NCBI GenBank assembly: GCA_025603075.1
Contig: MU626392.1
Coordinates: 1-56,498 of the forward strand
Direction of reading: 5' to 3'
Source: Neoconidiobolus thromboides FSU 785
Taxonomy: Eukaryota > Entomophthoromycota > Entomophthoromycetes > Entomophthorales > Neoconidiobolaceae
Length of the DNA: 56,498 nucleotides
Shown: piece after piece, positions 22,896 to 35,279 of the stretch
Position numbering within the stretch: position 1 is the stretch's first letter
How the letters are laid out: each line of letters starts with the position of its first letter
Notes under the pieces: model-generated
What the model was told of the DNA's origin: nothing
The model's input: only the letters and a program-made list of their open reading frames with translations
Database searches by the model: none
Position numbers and translations under genes: made by a program

Positions 22896-25192
22896 GATTT
22901 AAATTGATTTATATATATAATAAAATAAAACGTTAAAATGTTAAATGTTAAAATGTTGAAATGCTTGAATGGATTTTTCTTATAACTGAAGATAAAATAA
23001 AATCAACAAAAGAAAATTAAAATTAAAATAATAAAAAAGATAAAAAATACTTTTAATACTAAATTAAAATTAAAATAATAAAAAAGATAAAAAATACTTT
23101 TAATACTAAATTAAAATTAAAATAATAAAATATAAATTTAACTTGAATAAACTTATATTACCTTTATTTAAATACTATGGAGTAATACCTTACTATGACT
23201 ATATTAATATTATTTTTATCTATCTCATTCAACTCGTTTTGAATCATATTAGTATTAATTAAGTCGACTATTTTTTAATTCCCGTAATTTTTTTTAGATC
23301 ATAAAGAAATTGATTTTTTAAATATTTTTAAAATCATTACCTTGAAACTCTCTTTATTGGTCGGAACATTTTAAATTTTTTTCTATGCCAACTAAAATTA
23401 TTGGGCAAAGAAATAAAAATTTTTACCACTAAAAATGAACGTATTGAAAATTCTTATTTACTCTTTATTACATTATCAATATCAATAATGGCTTTACAAT
23501 TTATCTAATAACTTCAACTATTTAGTAAAAAAAACTCCTGGCTATCAAGGACCTTATCTCATAACTTATACTAAAAAGTTTTTAAAAACTAAGAATTCAT
23601 AAAAATCGTAAAAGTAATTAAAAATTTAAGACAATAGTTTGATTATATTATAACTATAGTAAGAAAAAAGTTTAGCAAACTGAAGCCAAAGTTTGTAAAT
23701 AATAATTCCTTCCCTTTGTTGAAATTGATTTCTTACTACAACTATGATCTAATAAAACATTTGTATCACATAAAGTTATCAACTAATTATAAGTTAAGAA
23801 CTATTAATATAGGTGAGATTTAAAGATAATTGATTTTTTTTATTACAAATCTAAAATAAATATCCAACTGTAAAGTATATCTAAAATGTTCTATTTTATT
23901 CAATAACGATATAAAAACTTTTATTTTTTTTATAAAGCTTTTAAGGCAATTAGAAATAGGAGCTATTTCAATGCTATAAAAGTTTAGTTATTTTAAATAC
24001 CATTTCACAATAAGGATAGTATCAAGCTGAATATTCGATAAAGGGATATCTTTAAAAATAGAATATATAAAAACTTATTATAAAACTTAGTATAAAACCT
24101 TATTATCATTATATTAAATTTTAAATTTAAAACCTTCTTTAAAGTCAACTAGTATATTAAAACATTTAAAAAATAAACGTTAAATGAATTTTTAAGTTTT
24201 TAAACTTGTTGACTTCGTTTATATATTCATGTATGTAGCAAGTAATATACTTTAATATTCTTCTTTTAACAGTAACCAATTTATTATACTTGATCTTTAT
24301 AACTTTATTTATATAAATATTAAATTAAAAGAATCCATTTTTTTAATTTGTTTTAGGAATCATAAATTTCATTTAAAAGGAGTAGATTGTTTAAGGTAGT
24401 GTTACATTTGTTTCACCTCTTTTACGACTTTTTTGACTGTTCATTTAAGAATTCAACTCGAGACAAATTTGATTAGAATATAAAAAATCCGAGTTAAAAA
24501 ACTCAATTCTACAAAGAATTTAATAATAAAAGTGGTCCTTAAAAAGATTATAAAAGAGTTGCAATAGCTAAAAATTGATAGTTCTAAATTTGTGTATACT
24601 GTTCTTAATAGTCAACTTCATTCTTTTTTTACCTAAAATTACTAAATCTATGCTTTCATAATTTAAGTGGAATTAGTTTACCCAAATGTTTTCTAGTTTA
24701 ATCCAATCATAATCGATTTTACTTTGAATGGTAAACAACAATGTTCAGGATAGCCTAAAGGAGGTTTATTTTGATTGGTTAAAATAATCGAAGGACCAAA
24801 CGGTTTTAGTTATAGTAGTGTTATTTTGGTTGAAATTTTATGCATTTTCACACATTTTATTTTATTTACCCACTTAAGATCAGTTGATTTTTGAAAAGAT
24901 TATAATGTTCTCATATTATAGGGGAGAAATGGCACCAATTTAGGCATTCACTCTTGAAGATTGATAATAAGATCCAATCACCCACTTGATTTCGGAGTGT
25001 AAGAATAAGTATAAGAAGGAGGATTTCCATATTAAAATTGGAACGAACAATTATTCCTTAATTACAATAACTAAAAAAATTGAAATAAATAAAACTTTAA
25101 CTTCTTACAACCAAATAGCATTGAATTGTTATTTTCAAATTTTCATTTTTTGCTTTTCTTTAATTATTAACTAGCGACTTTAATTTTCAATA
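22896..25192. other. Long AT-rich intergenic region
   Basis: No convincing gene. It contains a 47-bp tandem repeat (23014-23133) and the motif GTTAAAATGTTAAATG repeated loosely at 22930-22965. A 62-codon frame at 24986-25174 starts with TTG and ends in hydrophobic low-complexity sequence, so I do not call it. Confidence 0.45.
23014..23133 (+). repeat. 47-bp tandem repeat, about 2.5 copies
   Basis: The unit starts AAATTAAAATTAAAATAATA and ends ACTTTTAATACT. Copies start at 23014, 23061 and 23108 (partial) and are almost identical, so the duplication is recent. Confidence 0.9.
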
Positions 25193-25783
25193 ATGACTGA
25201 TAAAGGGAAAAGATCATTATCTTCTTTCTTTCGCCTTCCTAAAATTCCAGTCAAGAATTTATTCATTCAAGAGAACAAAGGGTTTATCTCATATTCAATT
25301 ACCAAGCAGGGTAAGAGTTGGGAAGTTAAGGATTCCGTTGGATGTCAATTATTTTGGATTGAACTTGAAACTGAAAATGGTACAGGTAACGCAGCGGAAA
25401 TGGTGGGTATATTTGGGGAACAATTGGCCATCCTTAGGAGATCCGGTTCAATGGAAAATACATTTAAACTAAGTTTTATTGATACACCAGAGATTGTAAG
25501 TATAACTATTGATTGTGGTTCCGATATGACCAATATAAAAAAGGTACGTTTTGAAACAGTAACGAAAGATGCTTCAGAGAAGGAAACCGTTCGGAATTAT
25601 GCTTGGGAAGCTACCTCTGCTTCCACTTGGAATTTATCCCTTAAAGGAGAATCAAAGATACAGGGAGGTTTTATTAAGCACAATGATACTTCAGCTACAA
25701 TTAATTTCCCACTTGAGTTAGCTGCCGAAGAAATTGCCATTTTTAGTTTTGCCATTTCTTTTGCTACCTGTTCTAAGTTTTAA
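25193..25783 (+). CDS. Tubby/LURP-one-like (DUF6593-type) protein, member 1
   Basis: Intronless, 196 residues, starting MTDKGKRSLSSFFRLP. I read it as a beta-rich, scramblase-like barrel: alternating hydrophobic strands (SYSITKQGKSWEVKD, AEMVGIFGEQLAILRR), a central YAWEATSASTWNLSL strand with two tryptophans, and a last hydrophobic helix (about 178-193) after INFPLELAAEE. The order strand, W-x(n)-W, then terminal hydrophobic helix recurs in the genes at 29134, 32770 and 43337. The fold assignment is inference from this pattern. Function is unknown; related folds bind phospholipids or act in defence signalling in plants. Confidence 0.5.
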   Translation: MTDKGKRSLSSFFRLPKIPVKNLFIQENKGFISYSITKQGKSWEVKDSVGCQLFWIELETENGTGNAAEMVGIFGEQLAILRRSGSMENTFKLSFIDTPEIVSITIDCGSDMTNIKKVRFETVTKDASEKETVRNYAWEATSASTWNLSLKGESKIQGGFIKHNDTSATINFPLELAAEEIAIFSFAISFATCSKF

Positions 25784-28700
25784 TGATGGTAAAAGTGTTT
25801 CTTTTAATATTAAATTATTAATTTTTTTAAAATTGAATACTTCTACTTATAAAAGGTAGTTGAATTTATAAGATATTACTTTGTATCGTTTACAATCAAC
25901 TATCAGTCTATTTGCTCTAATATTTTTCTCTACAATTTGTTTAAAAATAACACATTATTATGGTTATACAGATTAATATAATGTTTAATTGTAGTTTAAT
26001 TGTTTTTTTGATGGTTTACCATTCACTGTTTTTAAGTTATTCTCATTTATATAAGTTATTCATTTATAATTCATTTTCATTTATTGTTTATAATATGTAA
26101 AGTTTATAAAACATATCAGTCATTTTTTATGTGAAAGCATCAATAATTATAAATAGTATATAATAAACTACTCTAGTTTATGTTTGTTAATTTATGAGTT
26201 AATATATTGTCAATTAATTATAACATTTTTAAAGTAACCTAGTTTAAAAAATAATATGTTTTAGACTATGTATTAGTAAAGCTATGTATATGAATCTCAA
26301 TAGATATTATATTATAGTCATACTATAAAAGATAACAAAAAGCACAAAAAACATAATATTTAGAATCAAAAGTGATATTAAAACATAATAGAAAAAACAT
26401 TAATATTTTTATTTAATAATAGTATAACTACTAAAAATGGCTACTTTCACTTGATGTTAAAATCTAGAACAAGGTAAGATAAAATTTAAATTAATATATA
26501 TACTACTTTAGATAATTTAAATAATCAATGGAACTGAAAAAGCAATATGAAGTATATTATCTATTAATAAACAAAATCAATTGTAATAGAAATATTATAG
26601 ATCAAAATGGAACTCAAGCTTAATAATGATAATATGAGGATCCATTGTTTTATTGAAAAATTCAACTACTAGTTCTTGAGTTTTGGGTGGCGTACATAGT
26701 ATGATGACAAAATATTAAAATGAATGCCATTTTCCTATTTTTACCACTTAATGCTACCCCTATATTACGACTTTGTGGCTATAAGATTTTTATCTATTTT
26801 TGAGTTTACCTAACCTTACTTATAAGTATTATGATAAAGAAGGCTGTTTTATTAACTTTTAGTATATGAGTAAGTTTAAAAGCTTTGTAAAATTTAAAGC
26901 TGCTTTTTTTGATTTAGATTGGAATTTACAAGTTTGTGTTGAAATGTTCATGTATCATTACATACCATTATTTTGACTATTTTTTATGCAATATAAAATT
27001 GAGAAACGTTACTAATTAAATACTGAAAGAGAAAACAACTTAATATAAATAAACAAAACTACTAAATAGCAACTATTTCTACAATTCTGTAATTGGCATC
27101 TAACTTTTACAATACTTTAGAGACGGAAAATAGTTAGAGTTAAGGCTTGGGTTGAAATTCATATTAAATATCATTTTATGTATTAGTTTGAAAAACTATT
27201 ATTGATTCCAAATTTAAAATAATTACAAAATAATCTACAAAGCTTTACCAATTATAACAAGTTAATCTATATTTATGCACTATAAATAGCTACATAAGTT
27301 ATTTATAAAAGACGGTTAAATAATCTTTAGTATAAAACTTGTATATTATAAATATCATAATATAAACCCAAAAAAGTCCTTGAATATTAAAGATATTAAA
27401 AATTACTAATTTATTTGTTTTAGTTAGGTACATAAAATCAGTTTATGAAAAAGCTTGGCATTGTAGTACTTTCAAGCATAAAAAAATGGAACATAAAATA
27501 GTTTTTATATGTATATGAAAGTGTTTTATATATAATAAATCATTATCACATGTAGAAGGATAAAAATATACAATTATCTTTTTCGAATAAGAAAGAGAAA
27601 TAATATAATTATGCATAAAATAGACTCTAAAATTAAATACATTTGCAAAAAGTAATTTACTATTTTAACTTTAACAAAATGATAGCCCACTTTATAATTT
27701 AAGCTATTGTTTTATAAATGGGGGTTTAAATTAGCATACATCTTTAAACCTTTAAAACAAGTTAAAATACGTTTTTAGAGGATGTTCTTTTTATTTTTAT
27801 GAAAACTAAAATTATTATATGTTGTATATGCATTATAATCATAAAAAGATTCTTTTTAAATTAAGTTTATTTACTTTTGAAACTATTATTTTTAACCACT
27901 AACATAAGATTTGTGATCTTTATTTAACTATTAAAAGAAAAACGCCAAGTGTTTGTTTCATAAGTTTAAAAGGAGTTTTAATTCTAATATTCTCAATTTG
28001 ATTATATTCTTGAAGGCAATGTCTTTAAATTATGGGCACCATTTTTTGAATGTGTAAACCCTGGGGAAAGGTAGAGTCTAAATGGGCAAATATTTTAGAA
28101 TTACATTTTAACAAATATGATTGCCCAAGCATCATTGTTCAAAAACTTAAATTATCTAGAAAGTGTAGTTTGTATCCAATGACTTGTGTGGGTTCAAAAT
28201 AAATTTAGACCAAAAAACATGCTTCTGAGAAATATTATCCGTTGTATTGATATATTGACCCGTGCAATTATAAGGTTGGCCCTTAACCGAGAATATTTTT
28301 AGTATGCTTATTATCAGGTTCTTTATCTTCCAGACTTATTTTAATAGCAAGAATAATTGATTTTAATGACTAACATTATATAATTTCACCGCTGTAAAAT
28401 TCACAGTTAATTAGGCATTTAGCCTCAGTGATACTCACTTTAAGCAAAGAGTTTATAGAATTGTAATATATTATTTGCTAAAAATAAACTATTGTTATGA
28501 GTTAATTCTCCAGTTCTTTTAAACTAAGTTAGAAAGCTCTATATTACTATTTGTAACGGATTCTTTTGTAAACAAACATTTCTTTTTAATATAAACAATA
28601 TTTTTTATTGTAACTCAGCTTGATTTAAAACCTTACTTTTAGAACAATATTCTAGCCTATAGAATATTGATTACAAAGTAGTTTCATTATAAATTTCTAC

Positions 28701-29078
28701 AATATCAATGTCTATTAAATAGATATTTATAAAAAGTATTACTAATCTACTATTAAATTACATACACATAATTTATAATATTTCTCCACTTTTAGATAGC
28801 ATGCAATTAATTTTCATAAAAAACTAAGAATATTCCTATATAAAATCTCAACTGGTGAGAAATGTTTGGAACATTCTATACCCAAACTTTTACCATATTT
28901 ATCAAATGATAGGTTAATAAGTTGAACAACGTAATACTATTGGCTATATAAATAACAATTTACTGCGTGATATTCAAAGCAAGTAATGAGGTGGGATCAA
29001 GGAGAATGAAAATGGTTTTTACAATAGGCGGGGTTAATAGTTTCAGTTTAAGTGAGCGTTTTTGATCTGATATAAGAA
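25784..29078. other. Gene-desert stretch of 3.3 kb
   Basis: Very AT-rich. A slightly more complex patch at about 28020-28320 contains short open pieces (for example ILELHFNKYDCPS), but with stops in every frame. It may be an old gene or transposon remnant. Nothing else supported. Confidence 0.45.
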
Positions 29079-29086
29079 TATAAATA
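29079..29086 (+). promoter_or_regulatory. TATA-like box
   Basis: TATAAATA lies 48-55 bp before the ATG of the gene at 29134. Confidence 0.4.
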
Positions 29087-29133
29087 CAAGTGAAAAGAAA
29101 ATTCTTCAAATTTAAATACTTTCTAAACTTTAA

Positions 29134-29799
29134 ATGGCAGATTATTTGAATGACGGCTTTGACAACTTTGACAACTTACCAAACTATGATGATATTTATA
29201 AAGATAAACTCATTAAGAGTAGACGCTTAACTGTACATAATTATGGATTTAGTAGACATTTCTGGGGAATTTACTGCCCAAAGTCTAATAAACCTATACT
29301 AAAATATTACAGTGTAACTAACCATGAATCCTCAACATTGTGTACCTATAAAGAAAAGAAGCTAGCTAAAGTTGAAAGAAAAACTATAAAAGGGGAAGAA
29401 CCAACCTACGAAGTTGAATTAAACTTAGATAATACCTTTCATAGTCTATTCAATATTAAAATCACTTTAACACCATATGCCAAACTAGAATGCACAGATA
29501 TCGATGGTATTTTACATACTTTCAAGTGGGTGCCCGCTGGAAAGCTTAGAAAGAAACTTGACTTAATAAGATTAAGCGAACCTGATGTTATATTAGCCAC
29601 TTTTACCTACAATTCTCATATTCCTTTTAAAGTTGGAGAAATTAAATTTATAAACGAAATGGGTGATAGTGAATCGATCCTCTTATTATTATTTTTAACT
29701 TTTACATTATATAGTCAACAAGTTAAAACCAAGCATCTCGAAACTAATTCAAAACTCGAGTGTATTTCTAATCATCAAGCTTTGACTTATATACATTGA
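29134..29799 (+). CDS. Tubby/LURP-one-like protein, member 2
   Basis: Intronless, 221 residues. An acidic Asp/Asn-rich N-terminus (NDGFDNFDNLPNYDD) precedes a beta-rich domain: LTVHNYGFSRHFWGIYCP, AKVERKTIKGEEPTYEVEL, then FKWVPAGKLRKKLDLIRL, then VILATFTY and a hydrophobic helix SILLLLFLTFTLY. The W followed by charged residues and the terminal helix match the other three members, although overall identity is low. Localisation is unclear: there is no signal peptide, and the end helix probably caps a barrel as in tubby/scramblase folds. Function unknown. Confidence 0.5.
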   Translation: MADYLNDGFDNFDNLPNYDDIYKDKLIKSRRLTVHNYGFSRHFWGIYCPKSNKPILKYYSVTNHESSTLCTYKEKKLAKVERKTIKGEEPTYEVELNLDNTFHSLFNIKITLTPYAKLECTDIDGILHTFKWVPAGKLRKKLDLIRLSEPDVILATFTYNSHIPFKVGEIKFINEMGDSESILLLLFLTFTLYSQQVKTKHLETNSKLECISNHQALTYIH

Positions 29800-29929
29800 T
29801 TTTGTGTTTTATTTATTAATTGCAATAAAGTTTTATTTAAGCTGACATTTGTGTCGTGATTACATTGTTATTTTTTCATTGGTTTAATAAAGTGTTAAAC
29901 AATTCTTTTATAAAATAAAACTTTTTAAA

Positions 29930-30835
29930 ATGAGTTCATTAAATAATGCTACTTCAAATGAAGAACGAAAAGATAGGAAAAATGGGAATAATAAAAATAA
30001 TTCAAATATTAAACTTAGTCGGATGCTCTCAAAGCTGTTAAGGCACCAACTTCCTAATTTTAGCAGAAAGCTTGTTATAAAAGAAAGTGGCTATGTGTTA
30101 GTTGAATCGATAGTAAATTATATAACAGTTAATTTCTAAGATAAATTTAATATTTAGTTAGCTTTGCCTTTATTTAAAGGACATACAATAGATGAAGTTT
30201 TTGAAGTGGTTAAGACTGATACAAAACAAAGGTTTAATCTTAAATCAATGGATGATTCTGGTCAAAATGGTTTTTGGATTAAAGCAAATCAAGGACACTC
30301 GTTTGAAGTAAATTATCAAATCACTTTATAACTTAACTATAACCTATAAAAAAGATAGAAGATCAAGATTTAGTCCAAATTATAGATCATTGCGATATTC
30401 CAGTAGCTATTCATGGTACAACATTAAAAAATTGGGAATTAATAAGTAAAATTAGATTATTATTTTGAAAAATATTAAAAATGAAATAGAAGAGTCTAGT
30501 GAATTAAAAAGAATGAATCGGAGTCATATCCATTTAGCCCCCGGGATGATTGGGGAGAATGGAGTAATCAGTGGTACTATAATCTATATAATTAAAAAAT
30601 CAAGTTAAATTAAAATGAAGGTATGCGTTATAATTGCGAAGTGTACATTTATATCGATACGGAGAAAGCAATTAAAAGTAATTTATATTTATTTATTTTA
30701 ACTATCTATAGCATAAATTTAGGTGGAATTACTTTTTACAAATCGTTAAACAATGTTATTTTATGCCCAGGACCCATTCCATTAAATTTAATTAGTAAAG
30801 TTCTAGATAGAAACTTAGAAGAGATACAATATTAA
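29930..30835 (+). CDS. TPT1: tRNA 2'-phosphotransferase (Tpt1/KptA family)
   Basis: Six exons, 29930-30112, 30158-30307, 30355-30445, 30490-30573, 30621-30677 and 30723-30835, splice to 225 residues, close to yeast Tpt1. Family motifs appear in order: LSRMLSKLLRHQLP, KQRFNLKS, ANQGHSFE, VAIHGTTLKNWELI, MNRSHIHLAPG and GITFYKSLNNVILCPG. The enzyme removes the 2'-phosphate left at the splice junction of ligated tRNAs, passing it to NAD+, the last step of fungal tRNA splicing. In the QGHS motif the preceding residue pair is IKA where I expect IRA in most members (from memory of the family). The last intron is 45 nt and ends at TTTAG|GT; using the nearer CTATAG acceptor breaks the frame. Confidence 0.92.
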
Positions 30836-32769
30836 ATGGTGATATAGTCTGATTTGATTAAGATTTTATTAACTATTTATTAATCATTTAAAGTAGTTTA
30901 TCCCATTTATTTGTATCAATATTACCTATCATATCCATAAAGCAATGTTTAACTATATTCAATTTTCCTTTTAAAACTTAAAGAATGTTAAGTTGCTCTT
31001 TAATTTTTTTAATATAAAATAATACAAAGTTTGAGAATATCTCCCAATAAAATCTCATTGGGCTTATTAAGGGGTGATGCCTTTTAAAAATGATAAAACA
31101 TCTTTTTATTTATATTTTTGAAACTTCAAAAGTAAACGATACTTACTCAATCTATATGCTATAGAATAGTAAGTCAATCTTTTGAATTTTTTACCTTTAA
31201 TCCCATAGCTGTCATTAATCTTAACCTTAACCAACCTCTAGTCCAGACCCCAGCTAACCCCAACTAACTCCAACTAACTCCTAACCAACTATATTAAATT
31301 GTCTTGGTTTTATGGCCTCTCAACAAGTTTTGTATAAGTTAATTTTCAAATTACGCCATACACTCGTTTTAAGGGAGATCTATATTTCATATACAATTTT
31401 ATTAGATTGTTCACAAATTAACAAAGGAATATGCACTGATTTTTACTGAAATTTCTGCGTAAACTTAATTCATAGTAGTTAGGCTTAGTATCCAAATTAA
31501 AATACAGTAAGGAGTTGGTAAGAGGTATAAACATTTCAGCCATTTAATCTCCACGATCATTCTCAACTGAAATCATTATTGAAACTTTATAGTTTTAAAG
31601 CTCCTTTAAAAGAAAGCCTTTTTTTATTAGTCGGTTTTTTAATACAAAGATATCATAATTAAAAAATTAAATTCAAAAAATTACAACTAAAGTTATAGTT
31701 AATGTATGTTTAGAACATTCATATCTTTATTTGGCTATCTCTATTTAATTTACATCTGTTTTCGTCTCCCCTTTTGATAATCTTTTGTATTCATATCTTC
31801 AAATATACACTGTTTTTAAAATAAAGATAGAAAAAAGAACAAGTTAAAATATGATTTATTGATAAATCGTATTATTTGAAAGAATAAAAGAATTAATGAA
31901 AGAACAAAAGTTTATCAAGTTTATGATTAAATAGCCAATATATTATAGCAAAGATTAAAGACCAAAATAATTTTAGTATTGCACTATTTTGTAATGAACC
32001 CATGCTATTATATTATAAACAAAAATTAAAAGTACTACAAAAATACTTTAAAATTATCAAAAGTTACTTAATAATAAAATTGTTGTTGGTAATACTAAGA
32101 ATTAAGTTAAGTTAAAAGCGGGGTAATGAGAGACTTAAAGTGAGCTATTCTAATTTAATTATTTATTAACTGATTATTAACAAAATCTTGAGAAAGTGTG
32201 GGGCGGATAATTTCCCCTTTTCATATTTTATTTTACATGTATTGAGTTATTAACTAATTTAAAGCTAATGAATTAAATGATATGTTTTAGTTAATAGTTA
32301 TACTAATTCATTTATTTTTATTTTAAAATATTATAATATGTTTTTGAAATTTATAGGATTATAAATTTATAAGAACAAAACGTGTATCTTTAATTAGTTT
32401 TACCTTTTATAATAAGTTAAAAACAAATGAAATGAATGATAGGTTTATACAATAGCTTGGATTTCAGTTTGCTACAAACAAAAGTTTTGTATTTAAAATT
32501 TATTTTATATACGTTTAATACCGTTGCATTTATTACTTAATAAAGATCAATATGTTTAAGGATCCAACTTGATTAAATCAATAAAAAATAAAATAAAAAT
32601 AATAATATTATTATTTCAAAAGAAAAACTTGTTTCTCTCTTTAATGACAAAATAGTAAAAGCCGGTCTTAGGGACACAGAATTGGATTTAATCTAAAAAT
32701 AATATATGAACATTACTTCCCCAAAATATAGAAATATCTTTCTTTAATTTAATTATTTATTTATTTATT
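30836..32769. other. AT-rich intergenic region
   Basis: No gene seen. Around 31210-31310 is a CA-rich patch with repeated CTAACC / CCAACTAACT words (CCAACTAACTCCAACTAACTCC), reminiscent of degenerate telomere-type sequence but without a regular unit. Confidence 0.45.
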
Positions 32770-33390
32770 ATGAACATTATTACACTAACAACAGAAACTT
32801 CATTCAATGAAGAAATAATACTACCAAAACAACAACCATGGATTCCTGATGATCAACTATTCTTTCACCAATATAAAATAAAAGCAGCCGATAAAACATG
32901 GCAAATATTGGATAAAGAAGATTGTTTGCTCTATACAATGACAAATAACAAAAGTACTGGATGTATTCTATTAAATAAAGAAAGCTTAAAGATATGTAAA
33001 TTAAGCCCAAGAGGAATATTAAAGAGTGGGTATTGGATAGAAGTGATAGCACAATGTAAACAATTTAAAAAAATTACCATGAAACAAATAACGAAAAAGT
33101 CATGTCTAATGTGCTTTCAAATTAAATTTACTGACTTTAATAATCAACAGTTAGTATTCAAATGGATCTGTTACTCCCCTAAAAAATGGATATTAACTCA
33201 AGTTAGCCACCAAAAAAAGTCAACGGTGCTTGGTTTGTTTGATTTCAATGAGAACCTACTCTCTTTTCATCCCGCTTTAGGCCCTTCATTTACTACCATC
33301 TTTTGTCTATCTATTTTTTTTATAAGTAACAATCACATAAATATGCTTGATGCTTTAGGGATAACCTCGCTTGATTTAAGTCTTATTTGA
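32770..33390 (+). CDS. Tubby/LURP-one-like protein, member 3
   Basis: Intronless, 206 residues. After about 25 residues comes WIPDDQLFFHQYKIKAADK, TWQILDKEDCLLYTM, LKICKLSPRG, the central FKWICYSPKKWILTQ, VLGLFDFNENLLSF and a hydrophobic end TTIFCLSIFFIS. The paired tryptophans and terminal helix align with the members at 25193, 29134 and 43337. It is Lys- and Cys-rich, without signal peptide. It is the most diverged copy, and a chance frame is very unlikely at this length. Function unknown. Confidence 0.5.
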   Translation: MNIITLTTETSFNEEIILPKQQPWIPDDQLFFHQYKIKAADKTWQILDKEDCLLYTMTNNKSTGCILLNKESLKICKLSPRGILKSGYWIEVIAQCKQFKKITMKQITKKSCLMCFQIKFTDFNNQQLVFKWICYSPKKWILTQVSHQKKSTVLGLFDFNENLLSFHPALGPSFTTIFCLSIFFISNNHINMLDALGITSLDLSLI

Positions 33391-34965
33391 ATAATAAAAA
33401 GTTTATTTAATAGTTCACTTTTGATATTTTCTATATACTTTACAAGCTAATACAAATAAAGTCAAGTTCTTCAATTTAATTGTAAGTTTAAAATGATTTA
33501 AAAATAATGATCAAAAACCGCTTTCAAAGGTGTATAGTACAATAAAACATTAGGGGTATATCTTTTTAAAAAACTTAAAAAAGTATTAATTTAGATTGGA
33601 CTAACAAACTATTTTTTTCAACTAAAGGGATCTTTTTCAATTATAAGTTCATATTCTTTATTTAAATTTTATAATTTTTTATTTAAATTGAAGTTTATAG
33701 TTTATCAAAATATAAATAGAGATAATTTTATTAGAAGTATTTCAAGTTAAATGAAATAGCCTAAATTTAGGGATAGCTGAATAATATTACAAATCATATT
33801 TTATACATTATTTCAAAACCTACGTTTTATACATTATTTTCGATCCGTATTCACTTATTTCTAATGGAGTTTATTAAACATCTGTAACATCATGTATAAT
33901 TTGTAAAAATCAATTTAATTAGAATTTAGTTTTACTAATTTTTTATTAAAATTTTATATTATAAAATTATTCAGATAGAATTTTATCTAAAGGCATTGAT
34001 ATTTTAAGAAAGGATTCAAGGCACTATTCTACTTTTGAAATGGTATTTTATATACAAAGCTTAATTATCTTAACTCTTGTAAAATATAAAAATAGTTGTT
34101 TAATTCCTAAAGAAATGAGTATGAATTTATAAACAAAAAATGTGCTATTAATAAACAGATATATTATAACTTTCATAATAAATACTATAATATAATTACC
34201 CTTTCCGATAAAGCGCTATTGATTATGCTATAGTAAAATTCAACAAAATTTAACAAATAGTAAATAATTGTGCAACAATAAGAGGTTATAAAAAAGGTTA
34301 TAGTAATTTAAAACAAAACATTTTAAAAAACGAATACAATAAGTATTTGTTCTTTTAAAAAATCAACCAATTTACATTTGAATGAGATTAAAAATAGTTT
34401 TAATATAAAAAGCCCCTGTTAATATTTTATTTAAAAGTGAAATAATAAAATTACTATAAAGATCCTTTTCTAAAAAAGTCCTCATTATTTGATCTTAAGT
34501 AAAATTGTTCAAGACATGTCAAGTTATCATCGACGTTCACTCCTATTAATATGCCCATAAACTTAGCAAAATGGGTTTCAAATAAAGTAAACACGTTTGT
34601 TCTTTGTATTAGTAATAGTAAAACAGCAATACAGTGGAAATTGATATTAAAGCACCTATTTTTTACTAAATTTAATCAAGTTTAGTTTATTCTATAAAGC
34701 TATTTTAAAAGTAGCCCTTTTTTTTCAGTTAAAAAATAGCCTAATTAATTGCAACAGTAAGTACCGTTTATTGGTAAAAGCAAAAAAAAGCTGTATAAAA
34801 TTTATTTTATTTTTCAGTTCTATACTACTACCGGATAAAACTTTCTCAAAAAGAGTGATTACTTTTCAAAGGACCTTATACTTTATTTTAGCTTAAAACT
34901 AAATGCTTACTCTTGAAAAAAATACGACTGATGAATTTTCATTTAATTTTAATAAAATTTTTAAC
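33391..34965. other. AT-rich intergenic region
   Basis: No gene, RNA or repeat that I can support; many A/T runs. Confidence 0.5.
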
Positions 34966-35072
34966 AAATGAGGATGTATTTTTGTGTTTAAGAACTCTAC
35001 TAACAATCTTTCTGCTTGAATAGCGTTTAAAAGGTGGAAAAAGTAATGAAATCAAAAAAAACACTCCCAAAT
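34966..35072 (+). mobile_element. MITE copy 6 (plus orientation)
   Basis: Core 34970-35068 begins GAGGATGTATTTTTGTG, centre ATAGCGTTTAA, end AAACACTCCC. AAAT lies on both sides (34966-34969 and 35069-35072), a 4-bp duplication. Confidence 0.85.
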
Positions 35073-35279
35073 GTTACTTACTATTTATCGAAATTGATTT
35101 TTTTTAGATATTATATTAAATAATTTTTTTTAGTATATTTAAATAATGTGAATGGCTATAAAACAATAAATAGGGGATAAAATACTAGGAAAGATTCAAT
35201 GATAAATCAAAAGATAATGAGCTGAAGACTTCAAAAAGGATAATAATCGTTAATACTAGTACAGATTTATTTGAATAAA

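Noticed and set aside
24986-25174. 62-codon frame upstream of the gene at 25193
   Set aside because: TTG start, hydrophobic low-complexity end, no splice link found to the following gene.
28020-28320. Possible gene or transposon remnant
   Set aside because: Short open pieces in different frames with many stops; no family motif and no plausible splice model.
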